A DNA stretch of 64,000 nucleotides, taken from the NCBI RefSeq assembly GCF_028649395.1, contig NZ_JAQSUW010000013.1:83323-147322 (forward strand), written 5' to 3'. Every line of letters starts with the position of its first letter. Position 1 is the stretch's first letter. The notes under the pieces are model-generated. The model searched no databases, had not been told where the DNA came from, and worked only from the letters and a program-made list of their open reading frames with translations. A program made the position numbers and the translations under genes. Positions 35,728-47,463 of the stretch are shown here, one piece after another. This DNA comes from Pseudomonas sp. Gutcm_11s. GTDB taxonomy: Bacteria; Pseudomonadota; Gammaproteobacteria; Pseudomonadales; Pseudomonadaceae.

Positions 35728-36437
35728 GTCTTGCCTCGCTGCAGATGCCGCTTGGTGTGACGGGCTATCAGTACGAGGCCGCAGCTCAGTTGGCCGAGGG
35801 CCTGGCGCTACGGGTGGCCGAGGCTCTGCGCGTGGCGATCAGCGAGCGTGGCAGGGCGCTGCTGGTGGTTTCCGGCGGGCGCAGCCCGGTGGCCTTCTTC
35901 GAACAGCTGGCGCAGCAGGCGCTGCCGTGGAAGCAGGTGCAGGTCGGCCTGGCCGACGAGCGCTGGGTCCCGCTCGACGATCCCGCCAGCAACGAGGCGC
36001 TGGTGCGCCAGCACCTGTTGCAGGGCGCGGCGGCCGAGGCCTGCATGATCGGCCTCTATCGTCCGGCCGAGAGCCTGGAGCAGGCCGCGCACCTGGCCGA
36101 CCAGGCCATCGCCAGCCTGCCGGCCATCGATGTGCTGGTGCTGGGCATGGGCGATGACGGCCATACCGCCTCGCTGTTTCCGCACAGCCCGTTGCTGGAC
36201 GAGGCGCTGCGCGCGGACTGCCCGCACGCGGTGCTGCCGATGCAGGCGCCCGCTGCGCCGCAGCAGCGCCTGACGCTGACCCTGCCGGTTCTGGCTGCCG
36301 CGCGCCTGAGCCTGCTGGCGATCCAGGGGCCGGCTAAGCTTGCGACCCTGGCTCGCGCGCTGCAGCCGGGGGCGGCCAGCGAACTGCCGATTCGTGCATT
36401 GCTCAAGGCGCCGCTGCAGCTGCACTGGAGCCCCTGA
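35724..36437 (+). CDS. pgl: 6-Phosphogluconolactonase
   Basis: A 237-residue NagB-fold lactonase converting 6-phosphogluconolactone to 6-phosphogluconate, the substrate of the enzyme encoded just upstream. Typical motifs are [31 protein letters not shown] and the catalytic-site [15 protein letters not shown]. It is coupled to edd by an ATGA overlap. In many pseudomonads pgl sits between zwf and eda, so the edd-pgl pair is an alternative arrangement or a second copy. Confidence 0.93.
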   Translation: MSLASLQMPLGVTGYQYEAAAQLAEGLALRVAEALRVAISERGRALLVVSGGRSPVAFFEQLAQQALPWKQVQVGLADERWVPLDDPASNEALVRQHLLQGAAAEACMIGLYRPAESLEQAAHLADQAIASLPAIDVLVLGMGDDGHTASLFPHSPLLDEALRADCPHAVLPMQAPAAPQQRLTLTLPVLAAARLSLLAIQGPAKLATLARALQPGAASELPIRALLKAPLQLHWSP

Positions 36438-36564
36438 AAATTTTTTCGGCGGCCTGTCGAATTACCAGAACGCGGTGCGACTAAGGGACAGAACCCTCTG
36501 CCAGGGTTCATCAACCAGGCTCGGAGCGCCAACCGGCGCACCCGCCAAAACGAGGAGAAGGACG

Positions 36565-36990
36565 ATGCGTTTCATGGTGATAGTCAAGGCCACTGCCGAT
36601 TCGGAAGCCGGTGTGATGCCCAGCGAGGAGCTGCTGGCGGCCATGGGCCAATACAACGAGGAGCTGGTGGCGGCCGGCGTGATGAAGGCCGGCGAGGGCC
36701 TGCACCCGAGCAGCCGTGGTGCCCGCGTTCGCTTCTCCGGCGCCAACCGCAGCGTGGTCGATGGCCCGTTCGCTGAGACCAAGGAGCTGATCGCCGGCTT
36801 CTGGCTGTGGGAAGTGCCCTCGCTGGCCGAGTGCATCGAGTGGGTCAAGCGTTGCCCCAACCCGATGCCGGGCGACTCGGAGATCGAGATTCGCCAGATC
36901 TTCGAAGCCGAGGACTTCGGCGCCGAGTTCACCCCCGAGCTGCGCGAGCAGGAAGAACGCCTGCGCGCCCAGATCGCCCGCGAACAGTGA
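36565..36990 (+). CDS. YciI-like (DGPF-domain) protein
   Basis: A 141-residue protein of the YCII-related/DGPF group, a small dimeric ferredoxin-like fold. The family signature DGPFAETKELIAGFWLWEV is clear. I chose the ATG at 36565 with AGGAGAAGG just before it; the frame is open upstream but not conserved. The next gene, a VOC protein, follows after 10 bp. Such pairs often accompany an ECF sigma factor, but none is here. Biochemical role unknown. Confidence 0.88.
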   Translation: MRFMVIVKATADSEAGVMPSEELLAAMGQYNEELVAAGVMKAGEGLHPSSRGARVRFSGANRSVVDGPFAETKELIAGFWLWEVPSLAECIEWVKRCPNPMPGDSEIEIRQIFEAEDFGAEFTPELREQEERLRAQIAREQ

Positions 36991-37000
36991 GGAAAGCACG

Positions 37001-37420
37001 ATGAATATCCATGCCTACCTGATCTTCGACGGCCAGTGCGCCGAAGCCTTCCGCTTCTACCAGCAGGTGTTCGGCGGCGAGCTGATGGTGCTGCCCTTCG
37101 GTGACAACCCGGACTGCGGCGAGCTACCCCCCGAGCACCGCGACCGCACCATGCACGCCGGCCTGAATGTCGGCGGCCAGTTGCTGATGGGCTCGGACAC
37201 CATGCCTGGAGATCCCTACGACGGGGTCAAGGGCTGCCATATGTCGATCCAGGCCGATGACATGGCGCATGCCGAGCGCCTCTATCGTGCGCTGGCGGCC
37301 CAGGGTTCGGTGCAGATGGAGCTGCAGAAGACCTTCTGGGCCGAGGGCTTCGCCATGCTCACCGACCGCTTCGGCGTGCCGTGGATGATCAACTTCTCCG
37401 GCGCCTGCCAGGAGTCCTGA
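37001..37420 (+). CDS. VOC-family protein (PhnB-like)
   Basis: A 139-residue glyoxalase/bleomycin-resistance (VOC) fold protein of the PhnB-like group. It begins MNIHAYLIFDGQCAEAFRFY and has MHAGLNVGGQLLMGSD and FGVPWMINF, all typical. It lies 10 bp after the YciI-like gene and is probably co-transcribed with it. The substrate is unknown; PhnB-like proteins are often annotated only by fold. Confidence 0.87.
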   Translation: MNIHAYLIFDGQCAEAFRFYQQVFGGELMVLPFGDNPDCGELPPEHRDRTMHAGLNVGGQLLMGSDTMPGDPYDGVKGCHMSIQADDMAHAERLYRALAAQGSVQMELQKTFWAEGFAMLTDRFGVPWMINFSGACQES

Positions 37421-37495
37421 CGGGCTCCGCTCCCTGCGGATTTCGAGCGGTGGTGCGGTATGCTGGGCGCCCATTCCCTGCGGCGCCCGTTTTCC

Positions 37496-37909
37496 ATGCT
37501 GGTGATCTCCAACAGCGTCCATCTGCCCGACGACGAGGTCGAGCTGACCGCCATCCGCGCCCAGGGCGCGGGCGGGCAGAACGTCAACAAGGTCTCCAGC
37601 GCCGTGCACCTGCGTTTCGACAGCCAGGCCTCGTCGCTGCCGCCGTTCTACAAGGAGCGCCTGCTGGAGCTGCGTGACAGCCGCATCACCGAGGGTGGTG
37701 TGGTGATCATCAAGGCCCAGCAGTACCGCACCCAGGAACAGAACCGCGCCGACGCCCTGGAACGCCTGGCCGAGCTGATCCGCAATGCCGGCAAGACCGA
37801 GAAGGCGCGCCGCCCGACCAAGCCGACTCTGGGCTCGAAAAAACGCCGTCTGGAAGGCAAGAGCAAGCGCGGCGCGATCAAGGCCGGTCGCGGCAAGGTG
37901 GATTTCTAG
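37496..37909 (+). CDS. arfB: Alternative ribosome-rescue hydrolase ArfB
   Basis: A 137-residue release-factor-like peptidyl-tRNA hydrolase that frees stalled ribosomes. The catalytic GGQ is in RAQGAGGQNVNKVSSAVHLR (about residues 22-41). The basic C-terminal tail that enters the mRNA channel is present (KKRRLEGKSKRGAIKAGRGK). I prefer the ATG at 37496 (MLVISNSVHLPDDE), which matches the family start; an in-frame ATG at 37460 adds 12 residues. The ribosome-binding site is weak. Confidence 0.9.
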   Translation: MLVISNSVHLPDDEVELTAIRAQGAGGQNVNKVSSAVHLRFDSQASSLPPFYKERLLELRDSRITEGGVVIIKAQQYRTQEQNRADALERLAELIRNAGKTEKARRPTKPTLGSKKRRLEGKSKRGAIKAGRGKVDF

Positions 37910-38044
37910 GCCGCACTTCGTCGGCAGCCTGTATAGCCAATTGCTACTGCTCGATTTGCCTGTGTATAAGCGAAGGCATGGCGCATCCGGCCATGTCTGG
38001 CGGTACGGCGGACGGACCGGTGCCGAGCAACCAGGAGAGCGGCG

Positions 38045-39016
38045 GTGAGTGACACGAATCATGCGGTAACCGACAGCGCGGTCTACAAGACCCTGCTCGA
38101 GTCGACCAAGGCCATCCCCTGGAAGATCGACTGGAAGAGCATGACCTTCGCTTACATCGGCCCGCAGATCGAGCCGTTGCTGGGCTGGACCCAGCAGAGC
38201 TGGATCAGCGCCAACGACTGGGCCGAACGCATCCACGAGGAAGACCGCGAGCGCGTGGTCAATTTTTGTATCGCCCAGTCGCAGAGCGGCATCGACCATG
38301 AGGCCGACTACCGCGCGCTGACCAAGGACGGCGACTACGTGTGGATTCGCGACGTGGTGCATGTGATGCGCGACGCCAGCGGCGAGACCGAGGCGCTGGT
38401 CGGTTTCATGTTCGACATCAGCGAGCGCAAGAAGACCGAGGAGCAGCTGTTGGCCCTGCAGAAGCAGCTGGAGGAGTACTCCTACAAGGACGGCCTCACC
38501 GGCATCAACAACCGGCGCATGTTCGACTCGATCCTCGATATCGAGTGGGGCAACGCCCAGCGTACGCGCCGGCCGCTGTCGCTGATCCTGCTGGATATCG
38601 ATTTCTTCAAGCAGTTCAACGACCACTACGGCCACATCAAGGGCGACGACTGCCTCAAACGCATCGGCCAGGCCCTGCAGGGCGCAGCGGCCCGCCCGCG
38701 TGACTGCGTGGCGCGCTACGGCGGCGAGGAGTTCGTGCTGGTGTTGCCGGAAACCGACGGCGAGTCGGCGAAGAAGATCGCCGAGCGTTGCCGCAAGCTG
38801 GTGCGCAAGCAGCAGATCGCCCACGAGCAGTCCAACGTGGCACAACTGGTGACCGTCAGCCTGGGCGTCGGCACCATCATCCCCGAAGCCCACGACACGC
38901 CGCTGGCCTTTATCGAGGCGGTCGACCGCCTGCTCTACCAGGCCAAGCTACAGGGCCGCGATCGTTTGCTGCACGGGCACTGTGGCGGTGGCGAAGCTGA
39001 CGCCTGCCAGGCCTGA
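38045..39016 (+). CDS. PAS-GGDEF diguanylate cyclase
   Basis: A 323-residue soluble enzyme making cyclic-di-GMP. A PAS/PAC domain (about 15-135, ending DISERKKTEEQ) is followed by a GGDEF domain (about 150-310). The active motif is GGEEF at residues 226-230. An RPRD segment ending 5 residues before it matches the RxxD product-inhibition site, so feedback control is likely. The start is GTG with AGGAGAG upstream. The PAS ligand is unknown. Confidence 0.93.
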   Translation: MSDTNHAVTDSAVYKTLLESTKAIPWKIDWKSMTFAYIGPQIEPLLGWTQQSWISANDWAERIHEEDRERVVNFCIAQSQSGIDHEADYRALTKDGDYVWIRDVVHVMRDASGETEALVGFMFDISERKKTEEQLLALQKQLEEYSYKDGLTGINNRRMFDSILDIEWGNAQRTRRPLSLILLDIDFFKQFNDHYGHIKGDDCLKRIGQALQGAAARPRDCVARYGGEEFVLVLPETDGESAKKIAERCRKLVRKQQIAHEQSNVAQLVTVSLGVGTIIPEAHDTPLAFIEAVDRLLYQAKLQGRDRLLHGHCGGGEADACQA

Positions 39017-39082
39017 CTGCGCGTATCCTATGTCACCGCTCGGCAGCGAGGCTGCCGGCACCCCCTGTCGCTGGAGAAAACC

Positions 39083-39439
39083 ATGAGCCTTGCCAAATAC
39101 CCGGACGTGCTGGATTGCACCGTCTACCGCCCGGACGAGAACGACCCGGACGCCGAGGAGCTGGAGCTGGGCGATGCCCGCATCGTCATCGAGGGGGCCT
39201 TCGAGGCGCCGGACGAGTGGGATGCCGCCGAGCGTGAGGACTACTTCGACGACAGCGATCCGGCCCTGTTCGTGACCGCACTCATCGAGTGCGAGGCCAA
39301 GGCCGACAGCGGCCAGCACTTCATCGCCGAGCCTGGTGACTACGTGGCGGTGGTACGCGGCCTGCAGGTGGAGATGTACTACGTCTACGACCGCGCCGAC
39401 ACCAGCTATGTGCTGATCCGCGACGACCAGCTGGACTGA
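39083..39439 (+). CDS. Conserved hypothetical acidic protein
   Basis: A 118-residue, strongly acidic cytosolic protein (many Asp/Glu, e.g. DENDPDAEELELGDA). No motif known to me. GGAGAAA precedes the ATG, and a strong terminator follows. Codon use is like its neighbours, so it looks like a native gene. Function unknown. Confidence 0.75.
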   Translation: MSLAKYPDVLDCTVYRPDENDPDAEELELGDARIVIEGAFEAPDEWDAAEREDYFDDSDPALFVTALIECEAKADSGQHFIAEPGDYVAVVRGLQVEMYYVYDRADTSYVLIRDDQLD

Positions 39440-39453
39440 TCGCGCTGAGCAAG

Positions 39454-39482
39454 AAAAACGCCGCCCTCGGGCGGCGTTTTCG
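39454..39482. terminator. Bidirectional terminator
   Basis: AAAACGCCGCC / GGCGGCGTTTT with a CTCG loop between the convergent hypothetical gene and phhC. Confidence 0.92.
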
Positions 39483-39483
39483 T

Positions 39484-40683
39484 TCAGGCCTGGCAGACCC
39501 TGGCGATGGCGGCGGCGAGGTAGTCGAGGCGCTCTTCGCTCATGCCCGCGACGCTGGCGCGACCACTGCTGACCAGGTAGATGCTGAACTCGTTGCGCAG
39601 CCGCGCCACCTGCTCGGCTGTCAGCCCGGTGTAGGAGAACATGCCGCGCTGCTGCGCCACATGGGCGAGGCGCTCGTCCAGACCGTGCGGGCGCAGCGCC
39701 GCCACCAGGCCGCTGCGCAGGCTGGCCACGCGCTGGCGCATGGCGTCGACTTCCTCGGCCCACAGGGTCTTCAGTTCGGCGTCGCCAAGAATCTGTGCCA
39801 CCACTGCGGCGCCGTGGGACGGTGGTGTCGACCACAGGTTGCGGGCGAGGAAGGCCAGCTGGCTGCGAATGTCGATCAGCTTCTCGGCGTTCTCCGCGCG
39901 CACGATCAGCGCGCCGGTGCGCTCGCGGTACAGGCCGAAGTTCTTCGAGCAGGAGCTGGTCACCAGCAGTTCCGGCAGCTCGGCGGCGAACAGGCGCACG
40001 GCCCAGGCGTCCTCGTCGAGGCCGTCGCCGAAGCCCTGGTAGGCGAAGTCGATCAGCGGCAGCAGCTCGCGCGCTTTGACCACCTCCAGCACGCGTTGCC
40101 AGTCCTGCTGGCTGAGGTCGAAGCCGGTGGGGTTGTGGCAGCAGGCGTGCAGCAGCACTACGTCACCGGCCGGCACACGTTGCAGTGCGTCGAGCATGGC
40201 GTCGACGTCCAGGCGGTTGTCGGCGCCGACGTAGGGATAGTGCTCCACGCGTAGGCCGCAGGTGGCGAAGATGCTTTCGTGGATCGGCCAGGTCGGGTTG
40301 CTCAGCCAGATGGCGCGGCCCGGCAGGTTGCGCGCGACGAACTCGCCGGCCAGGCGCAGGGCGCCGGTGCCGCCGGGCGTCTGGGTGGCGCCGGCCAGCT
40401 GGTCGGCGAGCAGGGCATTGCCGGCGTCGAAGGTCAGCGCCAGCAGGCGCTCGCCGAACTCTGGCGCGCCATGGCCACCGATATAGGTCTTGGTCGCTTC
40501 CGTCTCCAGCAGGCGCTGCTCGGCCAACTTCACGGCGCGCGGGATGGGCGTTAGCCCGGAGGCGTCCTTGTACACGCCCACTCCGAGGTCCAGCTTGGCC
40601 GGGTTGCTGTCGATCCGGTAGGCGTCGAGCAGGCCGAGGATCGGATCGCCCGGCACCCGGCCGATGGCGGCGAAGTGGCTCAC
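39484..40683 (-). CDS. phhC: Aromatic amino acid aminotransferase PhhC
   Basis: A 399-residue fold-type I aminotransferase (TyrB/AspC class) that turns tyrosine and phenylalanine into their keto acids. The PLP lysine is in [13 protein letters not shown]; other family marks are [11 protein letters not shown] and the substrate Arg in [12 protein letters not shown]. The start is GTG at 40683 (GTG AGC CAC), overlapping the phhB stop by 4 bp. A longer frame to 40797 lies inside phhB and is not family-like. Third gene of the phh operon; its product feeds Hpd. Confidence 0.93.
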   Translation of the reverse strand: MSHFAAIGRVPGDPILGLLDAYRIDSNPAKLDLGVGVYKDASGLTPIPRAVKLAEQRLLETEATKTYIGGHGAPEFGERLLALTFDAGNALLADQLAGATQTPGGTGALRLAGEFVARNLPGRAIWLSNPTWPIHESIFATCGLRVEHYPYVGADNRLDVDAMLDALQRVPAGDVVLLHACCHNPTGFDLSQQDWQRVLEVVKARELLPLIDFAYQGFGDGLDEDAWAVRLFAAELPELLVTSSCSKNFGLYRERTGALIVRAENAEKLIDIRSQLAFLARNLWSTPPSHGAAVVAQILGDAELKTLWAEEVDAMRQRVASLRSGLVAALRPHGLDERLAHVAQQRGMFSYTGLTAEQVARLRNEFSIYLVSSGRASVAGMSEERLDYLAAAIARVCQA

Positions 40684-41033
40684 TTGCGGCCCTCGGCGCT
40701 GGCGGCCAACACGTCGGTGCGCGCGGCCATGATGAAGTCGTTGCGGTGCAGGCCCTTCATCTCGTGGCTCCACCAGGTAACGGTGACCTTGCCCCATTCG
40801 GTGAGCAGGGCCGGGTGGTGGCCGACTTCCTCGGCGATGGCGCCGACCGCGTTGGTGAAGGCCAGGGCATGGCGGAAGTTCTTGAACAGGTAGACGCGCT
40901 CCAGCTCCATGTGGCCGTCGCGGGTCTCGATGTTCCAGTCCGGAATCTCGCGGATCAGCGTCGCCAGCTCCTCATCGGAGACGTGGGGCGCGTCGGCGCG
41001 GCAGGCTTCGCATTGGGCTTGGGCGAGGGACAT
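40680..41033 (-). CDS. phhB: Pterin-4a-carbinolamine dehydratase PhhB
   Basis: A 117-residue dehydratase that recycles the pterin cofactor of phenylalanine hydroxylase. The signature [21 protein letters not shown] contains the catalytic His pair. It lies 72 bp after phhA and is coupled to phhC by a GTGA overlap. In Pseudomonas PhhB is also needed for good PhhA expression or stability. Confidence 0.96.
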   Translation of the reverse strand: MSLAQAQCEACRADAPHVSDEELATLIREIPDWNIETRDGHMELERVYLFKNFRHALAFTNAVGAIAEEVGHHPALLTEWGKVTVTWWSHEMKGLHRNDFIMAARTDVLAASAEGRK

Positions 41034-41105
41034 TCTGGGCTCCTGCAGTGAGGTCTTGAGGGTAGAGGGGGAAAGCGTAGGACGGGTTCCGCCTGATTAG
41101 CCGGC

Positions 41106-41891
41106 TCACGCCGCCTTGGGCGGGAATTTCGGGGCGTGCAGGCCCAGCGCCGTGGCGCGTTGCACCATGCCCATGATGTCCTGGTGGGCCAGTTCGAACA
41201 GGCTCTTGAGCTGCGGCAGGACGAAATACAGCGGCTGCAGGATATCGATGCGGTAGGGCGTGCGCATCGCCTCCAGCGGGTCGAAGACCTGGTGCTCGGG
41301 CTCGTCGGACAGGCTGTAGACCGTCTCCTTCGGCGAGGAGAGGATGCCGCCGCCGTAGATGCGCCGGCCTTGCGGGGTATCGACCAGGCCGAATTCGATG
41401 GTCATCCAGTACAGCCGCGCCAGGTACACGCGCTGCTCCTTGCTCGCGGCCAGGCCGAGCTTGCCGTAGGTGTGGGTGAATTCGGCGAACCAGGGGTTGG
41501 TCAGCAGCGGGCAGTGGCCGAAGATCTCGTGGAAGATGTCTGGCTCCTGCAGGTAGTCCAGTTCTTCCGGGGTGCGGATGAAGGTGGCGACCGGGAAGCG
41601 CTTGCTGGCCAGCAGCTCGAAGAAAGTCTGGAAGGGAATCAGCGCCGGCACCCGCGCCACCTGCCAGCCAGTGGTGGTGCCGAGCACCTTGTTGATCTCA
41701 CCGAGCTGGGGGATGCGCTCGCTGGGCAGGCCGAGCTGTTCGATGCCATCGAAGTACTCCTGGCAGGCGCGGCCTTCGAGCACCTTCATCTGCCGGCTGA
41801 TCAGGGTGTTCCACACCTGATGCTCGGTGTCCGAATAGTGGATGAAGCCGTTTTCGTCCGGTTGCCGGGCCACGTACTGCGTGGTTTTCAT
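41106..41891 (-). CDS. phhA: Phenylalanine-4-hydroxylase PhhA
   Basis: A 261-residue, iron- and tetrahydropterin-dependent enzyme hydroxylating phenylalanine to tyrosine. The iron ligands can be read as His121 and His126 (FHEIFGHCPLL) and Glu166 (MTIEFGLV). It lacks the regulatory ACT domain of the animal enzymes, as usual for bacteria. AGGAGG precedes the ATG. First gene of phhABC, divergent from its activator phhR, with a sigma54-like promoter and a PhhR-like box in the gap. Confidence 0.97.
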   Translation of the reverse strand: MKTTQYVARQPDENGFIHYSDTEHQVWNTLISRQMKVLEGRACQEYFDGIEQLGLPSERIPQLGEINKVLGTTTGWQVARVPALIPFQTFFELLASKRFPVATFIRTPEELDYLQEPDIFHEIFGHCPLLTNPWFAEFTHTYGKLGLAASKEQRVYLARLYWMTIEFGLVDTPQGRRIYGGGILSSPKETVYSLSDEPEHQVFDPLEAMRTPYRIDILQPLYFVLPQLKSLFELAHQDIMGMVQRATALGLHAPKFPPKAA

Positions 41892-41935
41892 CGAGCCTCC
41901 TCATCTGCGGTGCAGGCCGCGGAGTGTTGTTGTGT

Positions 41936-41951
41936 TGCCTTAGCAGTACCG
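41936..41951 (-). promoter_or_regulatory. Candidate sigma54 promoter of phhA
   Basis: On the minus strand CGGTAC-N5-AGGCA: the -24 GG and -12 GC are 10 bp apart as required, though the flanks match the consensus only partly. It would start phhA about 35 nt upstream of its ATG. RpoN dependence of phh is known in P. aeruginosa. Confidence 0.5.
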
Positions 41952-42012
41952 CAGATAGGCGGGCAGGGCAGCAGGCGAGGGGGGCGGGAGAGGGCTTCTG
42001 GTGGGTCTCTGT

Positions 42013-42030
42013 TGTAAATAAAACATTACG
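42013..42030. promoter_or_regulatory. Candidate PhhR box in the phhA/phhR gap
   Basis: TGTAAA-N6-ATTACG, close to the TyrR-family consensus TGTAAA-N6-TTTACA. It lies about 65-80 bp upstream of the sigma54-like element, the usual place for an enhancer site. Confidence 0.5.
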
Positions 42031-42161
42031 AATGCGTGCAGGCGCTCCGGTGTCGCCTTGCTGGAGTCCGTTGGTGTCACATATTCTTGACGAAAAACAA
42101 CGGCCGCCTTGCGAAAAAATGGCCGTGACCCAGCCCATAACAACGATCAGGGTCGATTACC

Positions 42162-43718
<1,557 letters not shown>

Positions 43719-43855
43719 TGCCGTGTGCCGAAGCCGGTGCGGGCATGCGACTTTGGTGCAATGTCGCGGCTGGCGAAGCGGGACGATAATGAGCCATGTC
43801 CGAATCCTGCGAGTCGGACTGCGTTTCTGACATTCCTCCCCGGAATGAGCTTATT

Positions 43856-43886
43856 GGCGACCCTTTTGCGGTCGCCATTTTTTTTG
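43856..43886 (+). terminator. Terminator of phhR
   Basis: GGCGACC / GGTCGCC stem, 7-nt loop, then ATTTTTTTTG, 137 bp after the phhR stop. Confidence 0.88.
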
Positions 43887-44004
43887 CCCGGATTTTTGCA
43901 GGGCAGCACTACCAGCTTCCCGCTGCGGGCAGCGACTCGCCCCCAATTCGCCGCGTCGTGCCACGGTTCGCCGAGCCGCTCGGGTGTGCTCGGCTGGCGT
44001 TTGA

Positions 44005-44036
44005 GACCATGGTCTTAGAGCGGTAAGACCATGGTC
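44005..44036. promoter_or_regulatory. Double palindromic operator upstream of acs
   Basis: Two copies of the 10-bp palindrome GACCATGGTC, 22 bp apart centre to centre and separated by TTAGAGCGGTAA. The whole is also a perfect 13-bp inverted repeat. Two-turn spacing suggests a cooperative dimer site. acs in pseudomonads is known to be driven by a LuxR-type response regulator (ErdR/CrbR type); linking it to this site is inference. Confidence 0.6.
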
Positions 44037-44107
44037 GAATGGCCCCACTCCGGGTCGGGGGATACAAAAGGCGACATACAAAAACAACTGCCCGCCGAGG
44101 TATCCAA

Positions 44108-46063
<1,956 letters not shown>

Positions 46064-46090
46064 CCGGGCTGACTTAGCGGCAAGTGCAGG

Positions 46091-46119
46091 ACCCCGGCCA
46101 CAAGCCGGGGTCTTTTTTT
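46091..46119 (+). terminator. Terminator of acsA
   Basis: ACCCCGGC / GCCGGGGT stem with a 5-nt loop, then CTTTTTTT. Confidence 0.93.
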
Positions 46120-46557
46120 GTCTGCGCGGCAAACTCGATATTTCTCGATGCGGTAACGCCTTGGGTAACGTTCGGCGCCAAAGCGGGGCGCGCTGACACA
46201 GGCTGGTGCGCTGGCGGGCGGGGCAGGGGGCTGCTTTGGGGCTGCAGGCCTTGTGAAATCGTTGACGCCCAGGTGTGGCGCGGTTATTGCTGGGTAGTTA
46301 GGTTTTATTTTCTGTCTTGCTGGTCATCTTTTGGCTGGCCTGTCAATATGCGCGCCGCGCCCCTCCGGCCCTTCTGTAATTTGTTGTCGCTTTGAAGAAA
46401 TATCGACCTACCCCTGGTCGATAGAATGCCGCCCACTTGGCCTTCCCTCTTGCCAGGCCTTCATCGGCGGCAAAGACGGCGACACTTTCTACAATTCATC
46501 CAGGCCATGGCGAACCTCATTCTGCCAATCGCTGTACCCAATTCGTAGGAGCACAAG
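46120..46557. other. acsA-aotJ intergenic region
   Basis: 438 bp with no gene. T-rich in 46280-46400. It holds an ArgR half-site match at 46385 and a perfect inverted repeat at 46401-46423 upstream of aotJ. Confidence 0.6.
46385..46400 (+). promoter_or_regulatory. Candidate ArgR site of the aot operon
   Basis: TGTCGC-N8-AA, an exact match to the P. aeruginosa ArgR half-site. It lies 158 bp before aotJ. Directly after it is TATCGACC-N7-GGTCGATA (46401-46423). In P. aeruginosa the aot operon is ArgR-induced. Confidence 0.55.
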
Positions 46558-47331
46558 ATGAAGAAGATCGTACTTCTCGGCGCCCTGGCGCTTTCCGCTT
46601 TCAGTGCGCTGGTTCAGGCAGAAGACAAACCGCTGCGCATCGGCATCGAGGCGGCTTACCCACCCTTCGCCTTCAAGCAGCCCGACGGCAGCATCAGTGG
46701 CTTCGACTACGACATCGGCAACGCCCTGTGCGAAGAGATGAAGGTCAAGTGCCAGTGGATCGAGCAGGAGTTCGACGGCCTGATCCCGGCGCTGAAGGTG
46801 CGCAAGTTCGACGCCATCCTGTCGTCCATGTCCATCACTGACGAGCGCAAGCGCTCGGTCGACTTCACCGGCAAGTACTACGCCACCCCGGCGCGCCTGG
46901 CGATGAAGGCCGGCAGCGAGTACACCGACGTGGCCGGCCTCAAGGGCAAGAAGATCGGCGTGCAGCGCTCCTCGATCTACGACCGCTACGCCACCGACGT
47001 CTTCGCCCCTGCCGGCGCCGAGATCGTGCGCTACGGCTCGCAGAACGAAGTGTTCCTGGACCTGGCCTCCGGCCGCCTGGACGCTACCCTGGCCGACGTG
47101 GTCAACATCGACGACGGCTTCCTCAAGACCGATTCCGGCAAGGGCTTCGCTCTGGTCGGCCCGGACTTCACCGATGTGAAGTACTTCGGCGAAGGCCAAG
47201 GCATCGCTGTACGCAAGGGCGACAAGGCCCTGGCCGAGAAGATCAGCGCCGCCATCCTGGCGATCCGCGCCAACGGTAAGTACAAGGAAGTGCAGGACAA
47301 GTACTTCCAGTTCAACGTCTACGGCGAGTAA
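46558..47331 (+). CDS. aotJ: Arginine/ornithine-binding periplasmic protein AotJ
   Basis: A 257-residue solute-binding protein of the LAO/HisJ class. It has a Sec signal (MKKIVLLGALALSAFSALVQA) cleaved before EDKPLRIG. Ligand-pocket segments are AYPPFAFKQPDGSISGFDYDIG and SMSITDERKRSVDFT. First gene of aotJQMP, whose products import arginine and ornithine for the aru pathway encoded downstream. A hairpin follows it, as is common after genes for abundant binding proteins. Confidence 0.94.
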   Translation: MKKIVLLGALALSAFSALVQAEDKPLRIGIEAAYPPFAFKQPDGSISGFDYDIGNALCEEMKVKCQWIEQEFDGLIPALKVRKFDAILSSMSITDERKRSVDFTGKYYATPARLAMKAGSEYTDVAGLKGKKIGVQRSSIYDRYATDVFAPAGAEIVRYGSQNEVFLDLASGRLDATLADVVNIDDGFLKTDSGKGFALVGPDFTDVKYFGEGQGIAVRKGDKALAEKISAAILAIRANGKYKEVQDKYFQFNVYGE

Positions 47332-47342
47332 CGCCGCTGCGT

Positions 47343-47409
47343 CCATCCTTCCCGGAGCGGGAAGGGTGGGCACGGGCCGGGTGAGCGCAGCGCTCTGCCG
47401 GACTCACCC
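47343..47409 (+). promoter_or_regulatory. Two hairpins between aotJ and aotQ
   Basis: CCATCCTTCCC / GGGAAGGGTGG (47343-47369) and GGGTGAG / CTCACCC (47379-47409). Neither is followed by a T-run, so they probably protect the aotJ mRNA end and lower permease expression, as in other binding-protein operons. Confidence 0.55.
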
Positions 47410-47463
47410 CAAGCCCCTCGCTCCTTGCAAGAGCGCTCCTCCTGCTTCCTGAGGATAGATTTC

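Larger units (their letters stand above)
43719..44107. other. phhR-acs intergenic region
   Basis: 389 bp without a gene. Contains the phhR terminator (43856-43886) and a pair of identical palindromes (44005-44036) about 70 bp upstream of the acs ATG. Confidence 0.7.
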
